Positions 26,245 through 34,508 of a stretch of DNA of 64,000 nucleotides are shown here, in pieces. The position numbers and the translations under genes are program-made. The stretch is from Acidimangrovimonas sediminis. GTDB lineage: Bacteria; Pseudomonadota; Alphaproteobacteria; Rhodobacterales; Rhodobacteraceae. Numbering within the stretch: the stretch's first letter is position 1; every line of letters starts with the position of its first letter. Location of the stretch: contig NZ_PHSN01000020.1 in assembly GCF_002871005.1 (NCBI RefSeq), positions 62,001 through 126,000 on the forward strand, written 5' to 3'. A model generated the notes under the pieces. That model saw only the letters and a program-made list of their open reading frames with translations. It searched no databases and was not told where the DNA came from.

Positions 26245-27720
26245 ATGACGAAGACGGCGGCAATCATCGGCGGGGGCGTAATCGGCGGCGGCTGGGCCGC
26301 GCGCTTCCTGATCAACGGCTGGGACGTGGCGGTGTTCGATCCCGACCCGCAGGCGGAACGCAAGATCGGCGAGGTGCTGGCCAACGCGCGCGCCTCGCTC
26401 CCTGCGCTGTCGGACGTGCCGCTGCCGCCCGAGGGGGCGCTGCGGTTCTGCAAGACGCTGGAAGAGGCCGTGACCGGCGCCGATTACATCCAGGAATCGG
26501 TGTCCGAGCAGCTGGCGCTGAAGCACCGTGTCTATGCCCAGATCCAGGCCGCGGCACCGGACACGCTGCTGGGCTCCTCCACCTCCGGGTTCAAGCCCTC
26601 GCAGCTGCAGGAAGGGGCGGTGAACCCCGGCACGATCTTCGTGGCGCACCCGTTCAACCCGGTCTACCTGCTGCCGCTGGTCGAGGTCGTGCCCTCGCCG
26701 CAGACCCCGCCCGAGGTGGTTGCCGCCGCCAAGGCCGCGCTGACCGCGATCGGCATGTACCCGCTGCACGTCCGCAAGGAGATCGACGCCCACATCGCCG
26801 ACCGCTTCCTTGAGGCCGTGTGGCGCGAGGCGCTGTGGCTGGTGACCGACGGGATCGCCACCACCGAGGAGATCGACGAGGCGATCCGCATGGGCTTTGG
26901 CCTGCGCTGGGGCCAGATGGGCCTGTTCGAGACCTACCGTGTGGCGGGCGGCGAGGCGGGCATGAAGCATTTCATGGCGCAGTTCGGCCCGGCGTTGGAA
27001 TGGCCCTGGACGAAGCTCATGGACGTGCCCGAGTTCACCGAGGAACTCGTGGACCTGATCGCCGGGCAGTCGGACGCCCAATCTGGCCACCTGTCGATCC
27101 GCGAGTTGGAGCGGGCGCGCGACAGCAACCTCGTGGGGTTCCTTCGGGTGCTGAAGGATCGCGACTGGGGCGCGGGGAAGGTTCTGCGCGACCACGACCG
27201 CGCGCGGCAACCCGCGGCGGTGGCCGAGGTGTCGGATCCGGCGGGCAAGGGCGCCGCCCCGCTGGAACTGGCGCCGATGCAGGTGCTGCCCGGCTGGATC
27301 GACTACAACGGCCACATGACCGAAAGCCGATATCTCTTTGCCTGCTCCGAGACGACCGATGCCTTCCTGCGGCTGATCGGCTCTGACATGGAGTATGTGA
27401 AGGGCGGTCACAGCTACTACACTGCCGAGACGCATATCCTGCACAAGGGCGAGGCAAAGCTGGGCGACCGGTTGATAGGCACGTTGCAGGTGCTGGCCGC
27501 GGACGAGAAGCGCCTGCATGTCTTCGTTCAGATCCTCAAGGACGGCGAGACGGTGGCGACGATCGAGCAGATGCTTCTGCATGTCGACATGAAGGCCGGC
27601 CGCGCCTGCCCGGCGGCGCCCGAGATCCTCGCCCGCCTGATGCCGATCGCGAAGGCGCACGAAGCCCTACCGAAGCCCGAGGGCGCGGGCCGCTTCGTCG
27701 GCGAAAGGAGGGCGAAATGA
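26245..27720 (+). CDS. lcdH: Carnitine 3-dehydrogenase fused to a thioesterase
   Basis: A 491-residue two-domain protein. Residues about 1-320 are a 3-hydroxyacyl-CoA dehydrogenase-like L-carnitine dehydrogenase: NAD motif IIGGGVIGGGWAARF (7-21), STSGFKPSQ, VAHPFNPVYLLPLVEVVP and the helical C-terminal part, oxidising L-carnitine to 3-dehydrocarnitine. Residues about 340-491 are a hot-dog thioesterase (PGWIDYNGHMTESRY, then FVQILKDGETVATIEQMLLH), corresponding to the betainyl-CoA thioesterase (CdhB) that releases glycine betaine. The same fusion is known in some rhizobial carnitine dehydrogenases. It overlaps the following gene by four bases (ATGA). Confidence 0.92.
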   Translation: MTKTAAIIGGGVIGGGWAARFLINGWDVAVFDPDPQAERKIGEVLANARASLPALSDVPLPPEGALRFCKTLEEAVTGADYIQESVSEQLALKHRVYAQIQAAAPDTLLGSSTSGFKPSQLQEGAVNPGTIFVAHPFNPVYLLPLVEVVPSPQTPPEVVAAAKAALTAIGMYPLHVRKEIDAHIADRFLEAVWREALWLVTDGIATTEEIDEAIRMGFGLRWGQMGLFETYRVAGGEAGMKHFMAQFGPALEWPWTKLMDVPEFTEELVDLIAGQSDAQSGHLSIRELERARDSNLVGFLRVLKDRDWGAGKVLRDHDRARQPAAVAEVSDPAGKGAAPLELAPMQVLPGWIDYNGHMTESRYLFACSETTDAFLRLIGSDMEYVKGGHSYYTAETHILHKGEAKLGDRLIGTLQVLAADEKRLHVFVQILKDGETVATIEQMLLHVDMKAGRACPAAPEILARLMPIAKAHEALPKPEGAGRFVGERRAK

Positions 27721-28880
27721 ACTTCGGCCTGACCGAGGAACAGAGCCTGATCGTCCAGACCACCCGCGCCTTCGTGGAGAAGGAGCTGTACCCCCACGAG
27801 GCCGAGGTGGAACGCACCGGCCACCTGCGGATGGATCTGGTTCGGGAGATCCAGGCCAAGGCGATGGATGCGGGCCTCTATGCCGCCAACATGCCCGAGG
27901 AGGTGGGGGGCGCCGGCCTCGATACCCTGTCGTGGCTGCTCTACGAACGTGAACTGGGGCGGGCGAATTATGCGCTGCACTGGACCTGCGTCGCGCGCCC
28001 CTCGAACATCCTGCTGGCGGGCACGCCCGAACAGCGCGAGAAATACCTCGTGCCCTGCATGAAGGGCGAGACCTGGGATTGCCTCGCCATGACCGAACCG
28101 GGCGCGGGGTCCGACCTGCGGGGAATGAGCGCCTCGGCCCGGCCTGATGGCGATGACTGGATCCTGAACGGCACCAAGCACTTCATCAGCCACGCCGACA
28201 TCGCGGGCTTCACCATCGCCTTCATGGCGACGGGCGAGGAAGAGACGCCGCGCGGCAAGAAGAAGCTGATCACGGCCTTTCTCGTCGACAAGGGGACGCC
28301 CGGTTTCACGGTGCGCGAGGGCTACCGCAATGTCTCGCACCGCGGCTACACCAACTCGATCCTGGAATTCGACGATTGCCGGGTGCCGGCGTCCCAGATC
28401 CTGGGCGAGGTGCACAAGGGCTTCGAGGTGGCCAACACATGGCTCGGCGCCACCCGCCTGCAGGTCGCGGCCACCTCTCTGGGCCGTGCCGATCGTGCTC
28501 TGTCGCATGCGGTGGACTACGCCGCGCAAAGGCGCCAGTTCGGCCAGCAGATCGGCAAGTTCCAGGGTGTGTCGTTCCATCTGGCCGACATGGCGACGGA
28601 ACTGCGCGCGGCAGAATTGCTGACCTGGGCGGCGGGCTGGAAGTTCGACGAAGGCACGGTGACCGAAGCCGACATGTCGATGGCCAAGCTGAAGGCGACC
28701 GAGGCGCTTGCCTTCATCGCCGACGCGGCGATCCAGATCCACGGCGGCATGGGCCTGATGGACGAGTTGCCGCTGGAACGCATCTGGCGCGACGCCCGGG
28801 TGGAGCGGATCTGGGAGGGCACCTCGGAGATCCAGCGCCACATCATCAGCCGCGAAATGCTGCGGGCGGTCGGCGGGTGA
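27717..28880 (+). CDS. Acyl-CoA dehydrogenase, probable gamma-butyrobetainyl-CoA/crotonobetainyl-CoA enzyme
   Basis: A 387-residue FAD flavoenzyme. Family blocks are CLAMTEPGAGSDLRGM (about 122-137), WILNGTKHFIS (about 147-157), RRQFGQQIGKFQGVSFHLADM (about 270-290) and the C-terminal IHGGMGLMDELPLERIWRDARV with the catalytic Glu in RIWEGTSEIQ. CaiA-like enzymes interconvert gamma-butyrobetainyl-CoA and crotonobetainyl-CoA. That substrate is inferred from the neighbours: carnitine dehydrogenase, CaiD-like hydratase and a CoA ligase. It is the last gene before the structured intergenic region. Confidence 0.88.
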   Translation: MNFGLTEEQSLIVQTTRAFVEKELYPHEAEVERTGHLRMDLVREIQAKAMDAGLYAANMPEEVGGAGLDTLSWLLYERELGRANYALHWTCVARPSNILLAGTPEQREKYLVPCMKGETWDCLAMTEPGAGSDLRGMSASARPDGDDWILNGTKHFISHADIAGFTIAFMATGEEETPRGKKKLITAFLVDKGTPGFTVREGYRNVSHRGYTNSILEFDDCRVPASQILGEVHKGFEVANTWLGATRLQVAATSLGRADRALSHAVDYAAQRRQFGQQIGKFQGVSFHLADMATELRAAELLTWAAGWKFDEGTVTEADMSMAKLKATEALAFIADAAIQIHGGMGLMDELPLERIWRDARVERIWEGTSEIQRHIISREMLRAVGG

Positions 28881-28890
28881 TGAGGCCAGA

Positions 28891-28944
28891 GCAGGGGGGC
28901 CGTCTGCCCCCCTGCACCCCCCGAGGATATTTTTGAGCAGAAAG
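28891..28944 (+). repeat. Intergenic hairpin + TATTT-core element, copy D1
   Basis: Starts ten bases after the acyl-CoA dehydrogenase stop. A perfect ten-pair stem GCAGGGGGGC-cgtct-GCCCCCCTGC (28891-28915) is followed by ACCCCCCGAG and the core GGATATTTTTGAGCAGAAAG. It acts in the right place to be a 3' end signal. An inverted partner (copy D2) lies on the far side of the structured RNA. Confidence 0.75.
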
Positions 28945-28969
28945 TGAGAAGATGGGCGCGCGTGGTAAT

Positions 28970-29083
28970 GTCTTGTTAACGCTAAGCCGCAAGACTCAGG
29001 GTGCGGTACAGGCGGGGACGCCGATGACCGCAGCAGGAAGTGGCACCCTGTCGTCGCCACGAGGGCAGGGTGCTCTTTCTTTC
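28970..29083 (+). ncRNA. Candidate attenuator/riboswitch-like leader or small RNA
   Basis: Between the dehydrogenase and the CoA ligase genes. Stem GTCTTG/CAAGAC (28970-28975 with 28990-28995). Octamer CAGGGTGC at 28997-29004 can pair with GCACCCTG at 29043-29050, enclosing a hairpin GGCG-ggga-CGCC (29011-29022) inside GGT/ACC pairs. A second, identical CAGGGTGC at 29066-29073 can pair with the same GCACCCTG to form an intrinsic terminator ending in TCTTTCTTTCT. The two pairings exclude each other. The next ATG is at 29149. It could be a cis attenuator controlling the downstream genes or an independent small RNA; no known riboswitch class is recognised. Confidence 0.55.
29043..29083 (+). terminator. 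Intrinsic terminator of the candidate leader RNA
   Basis: Hairpin GCACCCTG + TCGT, loop CGCC, ACGA, three-base bulge, then CAGGGTGC (29043-29073), followed by the T-rich TCTTTCTTTCT. Strong GC stem and a pyrimidine/T tract make this the clearest intrinsic terminator shape in the window. Confidence 0.75.
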
Positions 29084-29127
29084 TGCTCGGAAATATCCCC
29101 GGGGGTCCGGGGGCAGGCGGCCCCCGG
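29076..29127 (-). repeat. Intergenic hairpin + TATTT-core element, copy D2
   Basis: On the minus strand: stem CCGGGGGC/GCCCCCGG (29107-29127), C-rich sequence, then GGGGATATTTCCGAGCAGAA followed by AGAAAG. It is inverted relative to copy D1, so D1 and D2 bracket the structured RNA. No minus-strand gene ends here. Confidence 0.7.
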
Positions 29128-29148
29128 CGCCGCCTTCGGGGCCGGCGC

Positions 29149-31152
29149 ATGAGTCGGGATCTCTCGCGCCTTCTGCGGCCACGGTCGATCGCGGTGCTTG
29201 GCGGAAGCTGGGCCGCGAACGTGGTGGAGCAGACCCGCAAGATGGGTTTCAGCGGCGAGGTTTGGCCGGTGCACCCGGCGAAGCCTGAGATTGGCGGGGC
29301 GCGTGCCTATCCGTCGGTCCGGGAATTGCCCGGGGTGCCGGATGCGACCTTCATCGGCGTCAACCGGCATGCCACGCTCGATGTCGTGGCGGAACTGGCC
29401 GCCGTCGGGGCGGGGGGCGCGATCTGTTTCGCCTCCGGATGGCGCGAGGCGGGCGAAGCGGCGTTGCAGGACCGGCTGGTCGTCGCGGCGGGCGGGATGC
29501 CGGTGCTGGGGCCAAATTGCTATGGCGTCATAAACTATCTCGATGGGGCTTTGCTGTGGCCCGATCAGCATGGCGGCAGGCGGGTCGAGCGGGGCGTGGC
29601 GCTGCTCAGCCAGTCGTCGAACATCGTGATCAATCTGACGATGCAGGCCCGGGGGCTGCCGGTGGCCTATGTCGCCTGCCTGGGGAATGCCGCGCAGGTG
29701 GGGCTGGCGGAGTTGGGCGCCGCGCTGCTGCACGACGAGAGGGTGACGGCGCTGGGGCTTTATGTCGAAGGGATCGGCGATGCCCCCGCCGTTGCCGCGC
29801 TGGCCGAGGCGGCGCGGGCGTCGGGCAAGGGGATCGTGGCGTTGAAATCCGGCAAGGGGGCCAAGGCGCAGGCGGCGGCGGCCTCGCATACCGCTGCGCT
29901 TGCAGGGGGAGGGGCGGCGAGCGCCGCTTTCCTCGCCCAGGCCGGCATGACCGAGGTGGCGACCCTCGAGGAGATGCTAGAGGCGCTGAAGATCGTCCAT
30001 GTGCATCGTGGCCTTCCCGGGCGCCGGATCTGTTCGCTCAGCTGTTCGGGGGGCGAGGCGGGATTGGTGGCCGACCTGGCCGAGGGGCGGGCACTTGATT
30101 TCGCGCTGCCTGCGGAGGCGCAGGCCGAGGTTCTGGCGGCCGAGTTGGGGCCGCTCGTCACGATCGCCAACCCGCTGGATTACCATACCTTCATCTGGGG
30201 CGACGGGCCGCGCACGACCAAGGTCTTTTCGACCATGCTGGCGGGGTATGACGCGGGTCTCTTCCTGATCGACCCGCCGCGGCCCGACCGTTGCGATCCG
30301 GCCTCGTTCCGGCCCGCGCTGGAGGCGATCGGGGCGGCGCAGGAGATCACGGGAAAGCCCGCTTTCCCGGTCGCCTCCCTGCCCGAGAATTTCGACGAGG
30401 GGCTGGCCGAGGCGCTGATCGCCCGTGGCGTGGCCCCGCTGATGGGGCTGCCTGCGGCCCTGGGCGCGCTTGAGGCGCTGGCCCTGACCCGGGCGCCGGA
30501 GAAGGGCTGGCGGCCCTGGCCTGCGGCGCCGGAGCGGGGGGGGCGAGTGCTGCCCGAGGGCGAGGCCAAGGCCCGGCTGGCGGCGGCGGGAATCGTGGTG
30601 CCCCGGGGTGTTTCCGCCCCGACGTTGCAGGCCCTGGGGCCGCTTGCCGCCGACCTCGATCCGCCCCTTGCGCTCAAGGGGCTGGGGTTCGTGCACAAGT
30701 CCGAGGCCGGGGCGGTTCGGCTGGGGCTTGCCTCGCTTTCGGGGCAGGCGGAGATGCCGGGGGCCACGGGCTACCTTGCCGAGGAGATGGCAACCGGCGG
30801 GGTGGCGGAGCTTCTGCTTGGCGCGCGGCGGGACCCGGTCTATGGCGCGACGCTGACCCTGGGTCTTGGCGGCGTGACGGCGGAGCTGATGGCCGATACG
30901 GTCACCCTCGTGCTGCCGGTGAGGGCCGAGGAGGTCGAGGGTGCGCTGCGGCGCCTGCGCCTGTGGCCGCTGCTTGATGGCTACCGGGGGCGCCCGAGGG
31001 CGGATGTGGGTGCGGCGGTCGCGGCGGCGCTGGCGTTGCAGGGCATGTTGGCCGAGGGGCCGGAGCTGGAAGAGATCGAGATCAACCCGCTGATCCTGCG
31101 CCAGGAGGGCGCGGTGGCGGTGGATGCGGTGATACGGGAGACCGAGGCATGA
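29149..31152 (+). CDS. ADP-forming acyl-CoA synthetase (acetate-CoA ligase family), probable gamma-butyrobetaine or crotonobetaine ligase
   Basis: A 667-residue single-chain NDP-forming acyl-CoA synthetase. Order: CoA-binding Rossmann domain (about 1-130, LLRPRSIAVLGGSWAAN); succinyl-CoA-ligase-like domain with the phosphohistidine in AAASHTAALAGG (about 242-253); C-terminal ATP-grasp domain (about 455-667) with LKGLGFVHKSEAGAV, LLLGARRDPVYGATLTLGLG and EIEINPLIL. Such enzymes make acyl-CoA from acid, CoA and ATP giving ADP and phosphate. Its place between a CaiA-like dehydrogenase and a CaiD-like hydratase suggests activation of gamma-butyrobetaine or crotonobetaine. It overlaps the next gene by four bases. 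Substrate is inferred. Confidence 0.85.
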   Translation: MSRDLSRLLRPRSIAVLGGSWAANVVEQTRKMGFSGEVWPVHPAKPEIGGARAYPSVRELPGVPDATFIGVNRHATLDVVAELAAVGAGGAICFASGWREAGEAALQDRLVVAAGGMPVLGPNCYGVINYLDGALLWPDQHGGRRVERGVALLSQSSNIVINLTMQARGLPVAYVACLGNAAQVGLAELGAALLHDERVTALGLYVEGIGDAPAVAALAEAARASGKGIVALKSGKGAKAQAAAASHTAALAGGGAASAAFLAQAGMTEVATLEEMLEALKIVHVHRGLPGRRICSLSCSGGEAGLVADLAEGRALDFALPAEAQAEVLAAELGPLVTIANPLDYHTFIWGDGPRTTKVFSTMLAGYDAGLFLIDPPRPDRCDPASFRPALEAIGAAQEITGKPAFPVASLPENFDEGLAEALIARGVAPLMGLPAALGALEALALTRAPEKGWRPWPAAPERGGRVLPEGEAKARLAAAGIVVPRGVSAPTLQALGPLAADLDPPLALKGLGFVHKSEAGAVRLGLASLSGQAEMPGATGYLAEEMATGGVAELLLGARRDPVYGATLTLGLGGVTAELMADTVTLVLPVRAEEVEGALRRLRLWPLLDGYRGRPRADVGAAVAAALALQGMLAEGPELEEIEINPLILRQEGAVAVDAVIRETEA

Positions 31153-31946
31153 GCTGGGACAGGAACGAGGGGCCGGTGAAGACCCGGGTCGAGGGTGCGG
31201 TGCTGGAGGTGACGCTGGATCGCCCCAAGGCGAACGCGATCGACCTGGTGACCAGCCGGATCATGGGCGAGACCTTCCGCGCCTTCCGCGACGACGACGC
31301 GCTGCGGGTCTGCCTGCTGCGGGCCGAGGGCGACAAGTTCTTCTGCCCCGGCTGGGACCTCAAGGCCGCGGCCGACGGCGACGCGGTGGATGGCGATTAC
31401 GGCGTGGGGGGCTTCGGCGGTTTGCAGGAGCTGCCGCAGATGAACAAGCCGGTGATCTGCGCGGTCAACGGCATCTGCTGTGGCGGCGGGCTGGAGCTGG
31501 CGCTGAGCTGCGACATCATCCTGGCGTCGGAGACCGCGACATTCGCGTTGCCCGAGATCCGGTCGGGCACGGTCGCCGATGCGGCCTCGATCAAGCTGCC
31601 CAAGCGCATTCCCTATCACGTCGCGATGGACCTGCTGCTGACGGGGCGCTGGTTCGATGCCGAGGAGGCACTGCGCTGGGGCCTTCTGCGCGAGATTTGC
31701 ACGCCGGGGGATCTGCTGGCGAAGGCGTGGGACCTGGCGCGCTTGCTGGAGAGCGGTCCGCCGCTCGTCTACGCCGCGATCAAGGAGGTGGTGCGCGAGG
31801 CCGAGGACATGCGGTTCCAGGATGCGCTGAACCGGATCACGCGGCGGCAGTTCGCGACCGTCGACCGGCTCTATTCCTCCGAGGACCAGCTGGAGGGTGC
31901 GCGCGCCTTCGCCGAGAAGCGTGACCCGGTGTGGAAGGGGCGCTAG
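31149..31946 (+). CDS. Enoyl-CoA hydratase family protein, CaiD-like carnitinyl-CoA dehydratase
   Basis: A 265-residue crotonase-fold protein. Oxyanion-hole segments: DKFFCPGWDLKA (about 60-71) and NGICCGGGLELALSCDIILA (about 106-125). ALPEIRSGTVADAASIKLPK (about 133-152) is the region carrying acidic catalytic residues in CaiD. CaiD interconverts crotonobetainyl-CoA and carnitinyl-CoA. With the ligase and dehydrogenase upstream it would complete conversion of gamma-butyrobetaine to carnitinyl-CoA. Start overlaps the ligase stop (ATGA). Last gene of the operon. Confidence 0.85.
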   Translation: MSWDRNEGPVKTRVEGAVLEVTLDRPKANAIDLVTSRIMGETFRAFRDDDALRVCLLRAEGDKFFCPGWDLKAAADGDAVDGDYGVGGFGGLQELPQMNKPVICAVNGICCGGGLELALSCDIILASETATFALPEIRSGTVADAASIKLPKRIPYHVAMDLLLTGRWFDAEEALRWGLLREICTPGDLLAKAWDLARLLESGPPLVYAAIKEVVREAEDMRFQDALNRITRRQFATVDRLYSSEDQLEGARAFAEKRDPVWKGR

Positions 31947-31989
31947 CGAAGCCTGGCAGAGTGATCCGAGCTTTTCCCGCAGAGCTCTC

Positions 31990-32143
31990 CGATTGCGCCA
32001 AGGGTGGTGGCCGAACCTGAGCCGGACCGTCGGGATGCGGGTGGCCTGCACTTTATCGTTTCACGAACTTCCGGCGTCTAAATGCGCGAAGACGCTGCCG
32101 CGCGCCCTCCCGGGGGGGGCGGTCGCTGCCCGGGTGCCGGAGA
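31990..32143 (+). repeat. Dispersed intergenic element of family B, copy B1
   Basis: The conserved part is clearest from 32041: GTGGCCTGCACTTTATCGTT, then TCACG, a GACGCTGC block, and CGCGCCCTCCCGGGG with GC-rich inverted sequence. It aligns with elements at 43.07-43.22 kb (minus) and 45.70-45.85 kb (plus). The 5' boundary is approximate. It lies between the convergent hydratase and cspA genes. Confidence 0.65.
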
Positions 32144-32172
32144 GGCAGGTGACGCCCAGTCACAACAGGCCC

Positions 32173-32205
32173 CGCAAAAGCAAAAGGGGCGGTTGCCCGC
32201 CCCTT
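32173..32205 (-). terminator. Terminator of cspA
   Basis: On the minus strand AAGGGGCGG-gcaa-CCGCCCCTT forms a nine-pair stem (32184-32205) followed by TTGCTTTTG. It lies about 30 bases after the cspA stop, a standard intrinsic terminator. Confidence 0.8.
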
Positions 32206-32236
32206 CCGTAAACTTCCTGTCGCGGGTGGCGACAGT

Positions 32237-32446
32237 TCAGTCGATCAGCGCCAGTTTGCTGGCCGACTCGCGGCCGTCACGGCCGGCTTCGAGTTCGTAG
32301 CTGATCTTCTGGCCGTCGTTCAGGCCGCGCAGGCCCGCACGCTCGACGGCGCTGATGTGGACGAAGACGTCCTTCGAGCCGCCGTCGGGCTGGATGAAGC
32401 CGAAGCCTTTGGTGGCGTTGAACCATTTCACGGTGCCGGTGGCCAT
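32237..32446 (-). CDS. cspA: Cold shock protein
   Basis: A 69-residue OB-fold nucleic-acid chaperone. It begins MATGTVKWFNATKGFGFIQP with RNP1 (KGFGFIQ, 13-19) and RNP2 (DVFVHIS, 27-33). ATG 32446 has GGAGA seven bases upstream; a longer frame to 32599 is a non-homologous leader. About 150 bases of non-coding sequence lie upstream, enough for the long structured 5' leader usual for csp mRNAs. It ends in a clear intrinsic terminator. Confidence 0.95.
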   Translation of the reverse strand: MATGTVKWFNATKGFGFIQPDGGSKDVFVHISAVERAGLRGLNDGQKISYELEAGRDGRESASKLALID

Positions 32447-32696
32447 CGTGTTCTCTCCTTCAGTGTCGTGCCGCCCACGGGATGCGGCGGCGTGGCTCGG
32501 TAGTTCCAGATCGAGGGACTGTAGCCGGTAAGGGAGAACAGTGGTCGATAGGCGTAACGTTGCGAGTGGCGATATTGTCGATCGTACCGCGAATCGCAAG
32601 AAAAATCTGTGGCACAGGCGGATCCCGGCGCAGCGAAGGCCCCGGGGAAAACGCTTTGCGGGGCAGGTCCGGGGGGCGCGCGGCCGGCTGCAGGGG

Positions 32697-34232
32697 CTAG
32701 GCTTCGCGGTAGAGCGCGGCCCAGGTCTCGATCAGGTTCTGCTGCAACTGGCGCGAGTGCCGGGTCCAGGTCCGCATCCCCGGGGGGCGCTCGCGATTGG
32801 ATCCGCGGGCCGCGTCGCGCTTGTCCATGTTCGCGGTGAGGATGGCGAAGACCAGCTCCTGCTGCGCCGGCCCCACGACATACCCGGCCAGCCCCGAGAC
32901 GAAGTTCAGCGTGCCGGTCTTGGCATGCACCGTCAGCGGGCTGTTCCTGATCAGCCGGCCGCGGGAATCGAGCAGGTGGATCTGCTTGAGGAGGCTGCGG
33001 AACTGGTCGTCGGTGCTTGCGATGCTCAGCATCCGGCCCAGCTCGGCCGCCGTGACCCTGGTGCCGGGGGCAAGACCCGAATGGTCGCCGAAACGCGGAG
33101 AAACGCCGTAGGTCGCCTTGATCCAGGCCGCCATCTCGGCGGCCGAGGCCTCAAGCGTGCTGGGCGCCTGCCGGGTGGGGGAGGCGGCGGCCGACGCGGC
33201 AAGGCCCACCAGTTCGGCCGTCAGGTTGGTCGAGTAGTAGAGCATTTCCTTGAGGACATGCGTCAGCGCATCGCTCTGGTGGGTGACCAGCACGGCGGCC
33301 CCGTTCGGCGTGTTGCCCGGCGCGGCCACCGGCAGCCGGATCGAATAGGCCGCGGCGACCTCGCGGAATACCGCCGCCGCGTAGGGGGCGGGGTTGCTTA
33401 CCGGTAGCCAGCGCGCCCCGTGGCGGCCCAGCACCCCGCCGGCGACCGTCCAGCTTTCGCTTTGGGCGCCGACCTTGTGGGTGTAGACCGGGCGCGTCCG
33501 GTCGACGATCTGCATGGTGATGTCGGGGGTCGCGGGCTGCACCCGGTCGCCGCGCGCATCCATCTGCACCTGATAGCCGCCGCTGACGCGCTTCCACTGG
33601 AAATGCACGCGGTTGAAGTTGAGGTTCAGCCCGGAAAGCCCGGGGTTGTAGCCCTCCTGCGGGGGCTGGTCGGGATCCATCGCCTCGAAATGGGGGATCG
33701 CGCTCGCGTCGTAGAGGTAGCGCCCGGTTACGCCGCGCACGCCCTTGGAGGCCAGCGCGGCCGCCATGTCGGCAAGGTCGTCCGAGGTCAGCGTGGGGTC
33801 GCCGCCGCCCAGAAGGATCAGGTCGCCCTGTACCACGCCGCCGCTGATCGGCCCGGTCGCCACGACATGGGTCTGGAACCGGTGATCCGGTCCCAGCCGG
33901 TGCAGCGCGTAGAGCGTGGTGAACGTCTTGGTGATCGAGGCGCAGGGAAGCGGGTGGTCGGCGTTGTGGCTGTCGAGCACACGGCCGTTCTTCGGGTCGA
34001 CCACGACGTAGCCGACGGTGCCGCCAAGGCCGGCCCGGTCGATCAGCTCGGCAGGGCTGGGCACGTCCGGCCGTCCCGAGGAGGCCAGCGCCGCATGGGC
34101 GCCGGGCCGAGAATGGGGGCGCAGCGAAACGCGCGGCGCATCGGCCAGCGCGGGCCAAGCCGCCTGGGCCGCCACACCGGCGAGAAGGCCGCCCAGCAGG
34201 CGGCGTCGGGAAATCGGATCGCGTGTCGTCAT
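32697..34232 (-). CDS. dacB: D-alanyl-D-alanine carboxypeptidase/endopeptidase (PBP4 type)
   Basis: A periplasmic class C penicillin-binding protein that trims D-Ala and cuts D-Ala-DAP cross-links in peptidoglycan. The 511 residues start with a Tat-like signal (SRRRLLGGLLAGVAAQAA). The active site holds S99-I-T-K102 in CASITKTF, the S-x-N triad in YYSTN (about 334-338) and KTG in HAKTGTLN (about 434-440). The inserted domain between the first two motifs, usual for PBP4, is present. The C-terminal RRQL-type charged tail is unremarkable. Single gene; upstream 276 bases hold no recognisable gene. Confidence 0.92.
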   Translation of the reverse strand: MTTRDPISRRRLLGGLLAGVAAQAAWPALADAPRVSLRPHSRPGAHAALASSGRPDVPSPAELIDRAGLGGTVGYVVVDPKNGRVLDSHNADHPLPCASITKTFTTLYALHRLGPDHRFQTHVVATGPISGGVVQGDLILLGGGDPTLTSDDLADMAAALASKGVRGVTGRYLYDASAIPHFEAMDPDQPPQEGYNPGLSGLNLNFNRVHFQWKRVSGGYQVQMDARGDRVQPATPDITMQIVDRTRPVYTHKVGAQSESWTVAGGVLGRHGARWLPVSNPAPYAAAVFREVAAAYSIRLPVAAPGNTPNGAAVLVTHQSDALTHVLKEMLYYSTNLTAELVGLAASAAASPTRQAPSTLEASAAEMAAWIKATYGVSPRFGDHSGLAPGTRVTAAELGRMLSIASTDDQFRSLLKQIHLLDSRGRLIRNSPLTVHAKTGTLNFVSGLAGYVVGPAQQELVFAILTANMDKRDAARGSNRERPPGMRTWTRHSRQLQQNLIETWAALYREA

Positions 34233-34508
34233 GGGGGAAACTAAACCTCAGCGGGGGCGGGGCGGCAAGGGCCCTAGCATGGGCTTCGGCACGGCCGCCA
34301 ATCACGGAACGGTCAGCCCGGCGTCATCCGCGATGGTCCCGCGCGATCGCCTGGTCCGGGGCGGCGAAGGGGAACGCCGCGCCTCCCTGCATTGCCGGGT
34401 GCTGGTGGCGCCGACGGCAGGCGCGCGGCAGGGAAAAAGGGGGTGGTGGAAACCCGCTGGGTGCGGCGCTCCGGGCGCGGTCCGGGCGGTGGGCCGTGGC
34501 CGGAGGGC

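Noticed and set aside
24991-27660. An 889-residue minus-strand frame across the carnitine genes
   Set aside because: It spans three real plus-strand genes with clear motifs and overlaps; composition is that of antisense translation.
28970-29083. The structured RNA considered as SRP RNA or 6S RNA
   Set aside because: The conserved SRP domain IV sequence and the long 6S-type open bubble are absent; the length and alternative pairing do not fit either.
34233-34508. Possible gene between dacB and nadD
   Set aside because: All frames there are extensions of neighbouring shadows, with no ribosome site and no motif; left as non-coding.
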